Source of the DNA: G020354085 sp964629975
GTDB lineage: Bacteria; Pseudomonadota; Gammaproteobacteria; Acidiferrobacterales; Sulfurifustaceae
Length of the DNA stretch: 9,645 bases
Assembly (NCBI GenBank): GCA_964629975.1
Contig: CAZVUN010000115.1
Location: forward strand, 1 to 9,645
Direction: 5' to 3'
This document shows, in pieces, positions 4,802 to 9,645 of the stretch. The position numbers and the translations under genes are program-made. The notes beneath the pieces are model-generated. The model saw only the letters and a list, made by a program, of their open reading frames with translations. It was not told the DNA's origin and ran no database searches. Position 1 is the stretch's first letter, and each line of letters begins with the position of its first letter.

Positions 4802-6802
4802 CTAGTCGTCGCGCTCTCTATCCTTGTCCTTTTCCTTCTTCTTGTCGTCTTCTTCCTTCTTGCAGGCGTCGCCCTCGGTCTTGAAGCGGTTGGAGGTGCC
4901 CTGGAAGGGCGTCCCGCTGGCGAGCGTGCCGCTGCAGCTGAGGGTCTGGTCACCGCACAGCAGGCGCAGGTCCTTGGTCTCGAAGCGCGCGAGCGTATCG
5001 AGGTAGCCGTCACGGTTGAAGTCGCCGGCCTCGAGCTTCTCCGGCCTTGCGCCGCCGCGCCCGCACTTGACCGAGGCGACCTCGACGCTCGCCATGTTGG
5101 CGTAGAAGCGCACCGGGGTGTCGTCCTTGTTCTTCGGGTTGATCGTCTTCGGCACCCAGATCATCACCTGATCGACCGGGCCCGGTGCGGCGCCGCTGCC
5201 GCTGAGCGCGAGCTGCACGGTCGGCTCGTCCGGGTCCTGGCTCGTCACGGCCACGCAGCCGCTGTCGCTCCCGGGGGCGTTCGGCACATAGGTCACGGAC
5301 AGCGTCTGGCTGGCGCCGGCGGCGATGCTGAACGGCGTGGCCGGTGCGGTCACGCTGAACTCGCTGCTGGTGCCCGCGCACAGCGTCACGCCGCTTACCG
5401 ACAGCGCCACGCTGCCCACGTTCTCGATGCGCGCGGTGAGCGTGGCGCGGCCGCCGACGCTCACGGTGCCGAAGTCGAGCGCCGCCGGATTGAGGTTGAT
5501 GTCCGCGACGCCCGGCAGGGCGCCGCTGCCGGCGAGGGCAACGGACACGCTGGCCGTGTCCGGGTCGTTGCTCCCGATGACGAGCGTGCCGTTGTCGCTG
5601 CCGGTGTTGGCCGGCGCGTAGCTGACCGACACGCTCTGGCTCGTCCCGGCGGCGATGCTGAACGGCGTGGCCGGTGCGCTCACGCCGAACTCGCTGCTGC
5701 TGCCGGCGCCGAGCGCAATGCTGGTAACGCTGAGCGGCGCCGCCCCGCTGTTGGCGATCGTCACGGTGCGCGTGGCGCTGCCGCCGACCACCACCGTGGC
5801 GAAGTCGATGCTGCCTGGCGTCACGCCGATGTTCGGCACCGGTACGGCATTGCCGCTGGCGCTCACGTTGAGCTGCACCGACGCCTCATCCGGGTCATTG
5901 CTCGCCAGCACCAGACAGCCGCTGTCGGTGCCGGTGTTGGTCGGCGCGTAGCTGATCGTGAGCGTGGCGTTGGCACCGGCGGCGACATTGAGCGGCGCGG
6001 CCGGGGACCAGGTGAACTCGGTGCTGGTGCCGGCGCAGCGGCTGATGCTGCTCACGTTGAGCGCGGCATTGCCGAGGTTCTGCACCTGGGCGGTGAGCGC
6101 AGCCGACGCCCCGACCGTGACACCGCCGAAGCTGAGCGCGCTGGGCGCGAGGTTGATATCGGGGGCGGCCGGCGGCGCGACCACGCAGTCGCTGTCGCTC
6201 TGGTCGTACAGCGCGTCGCCGTCGTTGTCCAGGCCGATCGCGGTGCCGGCGCGCTGCTCGGCGCCGGCGGCATTGCACGGATCGGTCGGTTTGTTGGGAT
6301 GCGCCGTGTCCGGGGTGAAGTAGAACGGCGGCTTGATGTTCTCCCCGACCACGGTGAACGCGCGCGGATTGGAGTCGTTGTGGCAATCGCGGCACACGGT
6401 AACGCCGCGGTTGTCATGGTGCTGGCGCAGGCCCGCCGCCACGACGCGATTGTTCGCAGCCGGCTCGGCGCGCCCGTGGCAGCCGATGCACGACAGCGGT
6501 TGCAGGCCGTTGCCGCCGACCGCGGAGCCGAGCAGCACCGGGAAGCGGCCGGCGGCCTGGTGGCAGGCGTTGCAGTCGCCGTTCAGCATGGTATTGCGGT
6601 GCACGTCGTGCAGGTTGCTCCAGGTCGCACCGTCTTTCGGCGACACGTAGTTCGAGGCGCGGAAGTCGCCGTGGCAGGTGGCGCAGTTTCCGCTGGTGCG
6701 ATTGGTCGAGTACTGCTCGTAGGCGGACGCGGTGGTCGACCACAGCGCTAGCCCGAGCACGAGGCCGGGCAGGCACATTAGAGCGATGATGCGTTGCAGC
6801 AT
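4802..6802 (-). CDS. Exported tetrahaem c-type cytochrome with three Ig-like (ASPM/SPD-2/Hydin) repeats
   Basis: This 666-residue protein starts with a Sec signal peptide, with likely cleavage after TTASA near residue 27. Four covalent haem sites follow: CATCH (40-44), CNACH (77-81), CIGCH (105-109) and CRDCH (137-141). His65, His68, His128 and His129 are candidate distal ligands. A linker has an acidic calcium-type loop (DNDGD, 192-196) flanked by Cys176 and Cys206. Three Ig-like repeats start at residues 215, 324 and 434, each with a SLSFG/DFGTV-type opening, a YAP/YVP strand and SNDPD/SQDPD near the end, as in choice-of-anchor D domains. Residues 543-646 form a C-terminal domain with a calcium-loop-like DFNRDGYLD (594-602) and the GDxxLSCSGTLASGTPFQGT pattern of secreted repeat-rich proteins. 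It ends in a Lys/Glu/Asp tail. AGGAGG lies nine bases before the ATG, and a hairpin terminator follows the stop. A surface electron-transfer or binding role is inferred; the haem part matches no named cytochrome that I recognise. Confidence 0.88.
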   Translation of the reverse strand: MLQRIIALMCLPGLVLGLALWSTTASAYEQYSTNRTSGNCATCHGDFRASNYVSPKDGATWSNLHDVHRNTMLNGDCNACHQAAGRFPVLLGSAVGGNGLQPLSCIGCHGRAEPAANNRVVAAGLRQHHDNRGVTVCRDCHNDSNPRAFTVVGENIKPPFYFTPDTAHPNKPTDPCNAAGAEQRAGTAIGLDNDGDALYDQSDSDCVVAPPAAPDINLAPSALSFGGVTVGASAALTAQVQNLGNAALNVSSISRCAGTSTEFTWSPAAPLNVAAGANATLTISYAPTNTGTDSGCLVLASNDPDEASVQLNVSASGNAVPVPNIGVTPGSIDFATVVVGGSATRTVTIANSGAAPLSVTSIALGAGSSSEFGVSAPATPFSIAAGTSQSVSVSYAPANTGSDNGTLVIGSNDPDTASVSVALAGSGALPGVADINLNPAALDFGTVSVGGRATLTARIENVGSVALSVSGVTLCAGTSSEFSVTAPATPFSIAAGASQTLSVTYVPNAPGSDSGCVAVTSQDPDEPTVQLALSGSGAAPGPVDQVMIWVPKTINPKNKDDTPVRFYANMASVEVASVKCGRGGARPEKLEAGDFNRDGYLDTLARFETKDLRLLCGDQTLSCSGTLASGTPFQGTSNRFKTEGDACKKEEDDKKKEKDKDRERDD
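5192..6160 (-). repeat. Three tandem in-frame repeats of about 330 bp encoding Ig-like domains
   Basis: Units span about 6160-5852, 5833-5522 and 5503-5192 and encode residues 215-317, 324-427 and 434-537. Spacing between equivalent codons is 109-110 codons. Units 2 and 3 share a 33-base identical run (5316-5348 and 5646-5678) exactly 330 bp apart, while unit 1 has diverged further. The pattern fits duplication of one domain-coding unit. Confidence 0.85.
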
Positions 6803-7151
6803 GGCAGTTCGCCTCCTGTTTCGTGTTGCTTCTTGTTGCGGCGCGCAGCCGGGTGGCGGATGACCATGGCGGCCCCGGGGGGAATCGCCATGCTCCGCGC
6901 GCCGGGCGGCGCGGGGAGCGGAGGGTGAAGCGTGATCCCTCTCGCGGTGGCGGGTCGCCGGCGAACGAAGGATGCGGTAGTGGGATGCGACGTGTCGCCG
7001 AACCTCTCGCCGCGCGCAGCATCTCGCCGCGCCAATCGATTGACAATACCCGGAGCAGCGCTAGTGGACCGTCGCGACGAAGTTGCCGATGAGTGGCGCC
7101 AATGACCGCGCAGCCTCGTAGGCGATGCCGTCGCCGCACATGACAGCTGCG
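6803..7151. other. 349-bp intergenic gap without a supported gene
   Basis: Between the UvrA-like stop and the tetrahaem gene start I find no coding region with homology. Small open frames on the minus strand (for example 6778-7035) are Arg/Pro-rich and look like products of GC-rich non-coding DNA. The only AT-rich patch is near 7030-7050 and holds a 10-bp palindrome, CAATCGATTG (7033-7042). TTGACA (7040-7045, plus strand) has no matching -10 box or gene. The promoter of the tetrahaem gene must lie somewhere here if that gene has its own, but I cannot place it. No terminator was recognised after the UvrA-like gene. Confidence 0.6.
6812..6817 (-). promoter_or_regulatory. Strong Shine-Dalgarno of the tetrahaem protein gene
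   Basis: The minus strand reads AGGAGG nine bases before the ATG at 6802-6800. It is the only full anti-Shine-Dalgarno match I noted before a start in this window, and it fixes the start codon, which also gives a complete signal peptide. Good expression is suggested. Confidence 0.75.
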
Positions 7152-9645
7152 TTACCGGTGCGCGCGCAGGAACGATCGCAGGAAGCGTGCCGTGTGTGAT
7201 GCGCCGGGTGCGCGCACCAGCTGCTCGGGCGTGCCCTGCGCGACGATGCGTCCGCCGCCCGCGCCGCCTTCCGGACCGAGATCGATGATCCAGTCGGCCT
7301 CGGCGATCACATCGAGGTTGTGCTCGATCACGACCACGCTGTTGCCGGCATCGACCAGGCGGTGCAGTACATCGATCAGACGCGCGACGTCGGCCATGTG
7401 CAGACCGACCGTGGGTTCATCGAGCACATATAAGGTAGGGCGCGCCCCGGCCGCCGCGGCGCCACCGGCCGCGGGCTGCCCCCGCGAGCGGGCCTTGGTC
7501 AGCTCAGTGACGAGCTTGATGCGCTGCGCCTCGCCGCCCGACAGCGTCGGGCTCGCCTGACCGAGGGTGAGGTAGCCGAGCCCCACGTCCTGCAGCAGGC
7601 GCAGGGCGTGATGGACGGCCGCATGCGCGGCAAAGAGCGCGGTGGCCTCATCGACGCTCATGCGCAGCACCTCGGCGATGCTGCGTCCGTTGTACAGCAC
7701 CGCCAGCGTTTCGGCGTTGAAGCGCGCCCCGTTGCACGCCTCGCACGGCACCAGCACGTCCGGCAGGAAGCTCATCTCCACGGTCTTCACCCCCTGACCC
7801 TCGCACGCGGCACAGCGTCCCCCGGCGACATTGAACGAGAAGCGTGCCGGGCCGTAGCCGCGCAGTCGTGCCTCCGGGGTGGCGGCGTACAGGCGGCGGA
7901 TGTCGTCCCAGAAGCCGACATAAGTCGCCGGGCAGGAACGCGGGGTCTTGCCGATCGGGGTCTGATCGACCTCGAGCACGCGCGCGATGTGCGCGATACC
8001 GTCGAGGCGCGTGCAGCCCTTCAGCCGCAGGCGCGCGCCACGGGCCTGCAGGGCGTGCTGGGCGTTGGCGTGCAGCACGTCGCGCACCAGCGTCGACTTG
8101 CCGGAGCCCGATACCCCGGTGACGCAGATCAGGCGCCCGAGCGGGAAGGCGACGCGCAGGTTCTTGAGGTTGTTGAGCGTTGCGCCGGCGACCTCGATGG
8201 CCGGGGCGCCGCCTGCGAGCGGCCGGCGCGCGCGCAGCGGATGGCGCAGCGGCGCGCGCAGGTAGCGCCCGGTGAGCGACTCGGCACTGCGCGTCACCTG
8301 CGCGACCGATCCGGACGCGACGATGCGCCCGCCGTGCACGCCGGCGCCGGGGCCGATGTCGATCACGTGCTCGGCGGCGCGGATGGTGTCCTCGTCGTGC
8401 TCGACCACCACCACGGTGTTGCCCTTGGCCTTGAGCTTCTTGAGCGTGGCGAGCAGCCTGCGGTTGTCACGCGCGTGCAGGCCGATGGTCGGCTCATCGA
8501 GGATGTAGCACACCCCGCGCAGGTTCGAGCCGAGCTGCGCCGCGAGGCGGATGCGCTGCGCCTCGCCACCCGAGAGCGTCGGGGCGGCGCGGTCGAGCGC
8601 CAGGTAGTCGAGCCCGACCTCCTTGAGGAAGCGCAGGCGCGTGAGGATCTCCGGCAGGATGTCGCGCGCGATCGCCGCCTCGCGCCCGCGCAGCGTGAGC
8701 CCGCGGAAGAATGCCTCGGCCGCCACCACCGTGCGGCGCGCGAGCGCATCGATCGACAGGCCGCGAAAGCGCACCGCACGCGCCACCGGATTGAGGCGCG
8801 CCCCGTCACACGCCGGACAGACCGGCGCCTCGCCCTCCCACCACGCGTTCCACCAGATCTCCTCGCCACTTTGCTCGGCGTCGAAGCCCTCGAGCGCGAG
8901 CCCGGTGCCGTAGCAGCGCGGGCACCAGCCGTGCTTGGAGTTGTACGAGAACAGGCGCGGGTCGAGTTCCGGAAAGCTCGTGCCGCAGCCCGGGCAGGCG
9001 CGGCGCGTGGAGAAGGTCTCGGCGGGCGCACCCGCGCCGCAGCGCACCTCGCCCGCGACCTGCACCACCCCCTTGCCGAGCGCGAGCGCCTCGTCGAGCG
9101 CGCGGCGCAGCGCACGCTCGGTGCGTGCCGACACCGCAACGGTCGCGACCGGCAGCTCGATGTCGTGCTCCTGGAAGCGCGACAGCCGCGGCCAGTCATC
9201 GGTCGGCACGAGCACGCCGTCGACGCGCAGGCGGGCGAAGCCCTTGGTGCGCGCCCAGCGCGCCAGATCGGTGTACAGGCCCTTGCGCGCCACGACGAGC
9301 GGCGCGAGCAGCGTCACGCGCTGGCCGCGATAGGCGCGCAGGATGCGTGCGGCGATCGTCTCCGCGGTCTGCGGCTCGATCGGCACGTCGCACGCCGGGC
9401 AGTACGGGGTGCCGAGCTTGAGGTAGAGCAGGCGCAGGAAGTGATAGATCTCGGTGAGGGTCGCGACCGTGCTCTTGCGCCCGCCGCGGCTGGTGCGCTG
9501 CTCGATCGCCACGGTCGGCGGGATGCCGGACACCGCGTCCACGTCGGCGCGCGCCGCCGGCTGCACGAACTGGCGCGCGTAGGCGTTGAGCGATTCGAGG
9601 TAGCGGCGCTGGCCCTCGGCGAACAGGATGTCGAAGGCGAGCGTG
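7152..9645 (-). CDS. uvrA: UvrA-family excinuclease ATPase (non-canonical), 5' part cut by window edge
   Basis: The 830 visible residues form most of a UvrA-type tandem ABC ATPase that recognises DNA lesions and, in canonical systems, loads UvrB. They begin just after the first Walker A motif (TLAFDILFAEGQRRYLES). The frame is open to the window edge, and GTG at 9566 is internal. Visible elements are: a UvrB-binding-like region (about 105-200, LAPLVVARKGLY and ARLRVDGV), a zinc site (Cys217, Cys220, Cys241, Cys244), CPAC at 276-279, signature LSGGEAQR at 357-364, Walker B YILDEPT at 380-386, second Walker A GVSGSGKS at 510-517, a second zinc site (Cys611, Cys614, Cys634, Cys637), signature at 701-708 and Walker B YVLDEPT at 739-745. 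Only 32 residues separate Cys244 from the CPAC motif, so the usual insertion domain of about 110 residues is missing. A Gly/Ala-rich insert precedes the last Walker B. It may be a second UvrA paralogue or the C-terminal half of a double-length UvrA; the canonical uvrA is probably elsewhere. Confidence 0.9.
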   Translation of the reverse strand, partial: TLAFDILFAEGQRRYLESLNAYARQFVQPAARADVDAVSGIPPTVAIEQRTSRGGRKSTVATLTEIYHFLRLLYLKLGTPYCPACDVPIEPQTAETIAARILRAYRGQRVTLLAPLVVARKGLYTDLARWARTKGFARLRVDGVLVPTDDWPRLSRFQEHDIELPVATVAVSARTERALRRALDEALALGKGVVQVAGEVRCGAGAPAETFSTRRACPGCGTSFPELDPRLFSYNSKHGWCPRCYGTGLALEGFDAEQSGEEIWWNAWWEGEAPVCPACDGARLNPVARAVRFRGLSIDALARRTVVAAEAFFRGLTLRGREAAIARDILPEILTRLRFLKEVGLDYLALDRAAPTLSGGEAQRIRLAAQLGSNLRGVCYILDEPTIGLHARDNRRLLATLKKLKAKGNTVVVVEHDEDTIRAAEHVIDIGPGAGVHGGRIVASGSVAQVTRSAESLTGRYLRAPLRHPLRARRPLAGGAPAIEVAGATLNNLKNLRVAFPLGRLICVTGVSGSGKSTLVRDVLHANAQHALQARGARLRLKGCTRLDGIAHIARVLEVDQTPIGKTPRSCPATYVGFWDDIRRLYAATPEARLRGYGPARFSFNVAGGRCAACEGQGVKTVEMSFLPDVLVPCEACNGARFNAETLAVLYNGRSIAEVLRMSVDEATALFAAHAAVHHALRLLQDVGLGYLTLGQASPTLSGGEAQRIKLVTELTKARSRGQPAAGGAAAAGARPTLYVLDEPTVGLHMADVARLIDVLHRLVDAGNSVVVIEHNLDVIAEADWIIDLGPEGGAGGGRIVAQGTPEQLVRAPGASHTARFLRSFLRAHR

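Noticed and set aside
5192..6160. CRISPR or mobile-element origin of the 330-bp repeats
   Set aside because: The repeats are in frame, diverged and encode Ig-like domains; there are no short spaced repeats or terminal inverted repeats.
6899..6914. GC-rich inverted repeat as a terminator
   Set aside because: A short stem with a 2-base loop and no T-tract on either strand; such palindromes are expected by chance at this GC content.
6778..7035. 85-residue minus-strand open frame in the gap
   Set aside because: Biased composition, no Shine-Dalgarno and no recognisable domain; it overlaps the tetrahaem gene start.
7040..7068. Perfect TTGACA on the plus strand as a promoter
   Set aside because: No acceptable -10 box at 16-18 bases, and no plus-strand gene downstream.
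6414..7139. 241-residue minus-strand open frame overlapping the tetrahaem gene start
   Set aside because: It is out of frame with the CxxCH coding sequence, Arg/Pro-rich and without motifs. The AGGAGG and signal peptide support the start at 6802 in the other frame.

Overview
The window is GC-rich, densely coded DNA from a proteobacterium. Protein style and gene families suggest a Gammaproteobacterium near the Xanthomonadales/Nevskiales/Chromatiales, but no marker gene here fixes the taxon. I see no mobile element, CRISPR array, tRNA or rRNA. Seven genes are supported. Six lie on the minus strand and one (the thioredoxin) on the plus strand. Both terminal genes are cut by the window edges.

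Layout from left to right. (1) Positions 1-1333, minus strand: an FtsX/MacB-type ABC exporter pair. The ATPase comes first in transcription and the permease overlaps its stop codon; the permease runs off the left edge. (2) Positions 1448-1837, plus strand: a small membrane-anchored thioredoxin-like protein, divergent from the ATPase and ending 10 bp from the convergent oxidase gene. (3) Positions 1848-4639, minus strand: a two-gene unit. An inner-membrane-anchored protein of the amidohydrolase (TIM-barrel) type precedes a CotA-like multicopper oxidase lipoprotein. (4) Positions 4802-6802, minus strand: an exported 666-residue protein with four CxxCH haem sites, three ASPM/SPD-2/Hydin-type Ig-like repeats, a calcium-loop-like C-terminal domain and a charged tail. 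A strong hairpin terminator separates it from unit 3, and a plausible promoter for unit 3 follows that hairpin. (5) Positions 6803-7151: a 349-bp gap with no supported gene. (6) Positions 7152-9645, minus strand: a UvrA-family ABC ATPase missing its first part beyond the right edge.

The most unusual region is 1848-6802. Three adjacent co-directional genes all encode proteins predicted to act outside the cytoplasm: a tetrahaem adhesin-like protein, a multicopper oxidase, and an amidohydrolase-fold protein. In the last, every position where I expect a metal ligand or active-site residue of its family, except one Glu, has been replaced (HxH to QLQ, and later His, His and Asp losses), while the reading frame and the rest of the fold signature are intact. 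I read it as a candidate pseudoenzyme retained beside an oxidase. A link between the redox proteins is inference from position and predicted location only. The UvrA homologue is also non-canonical, because it lacks the usual insertion domain.
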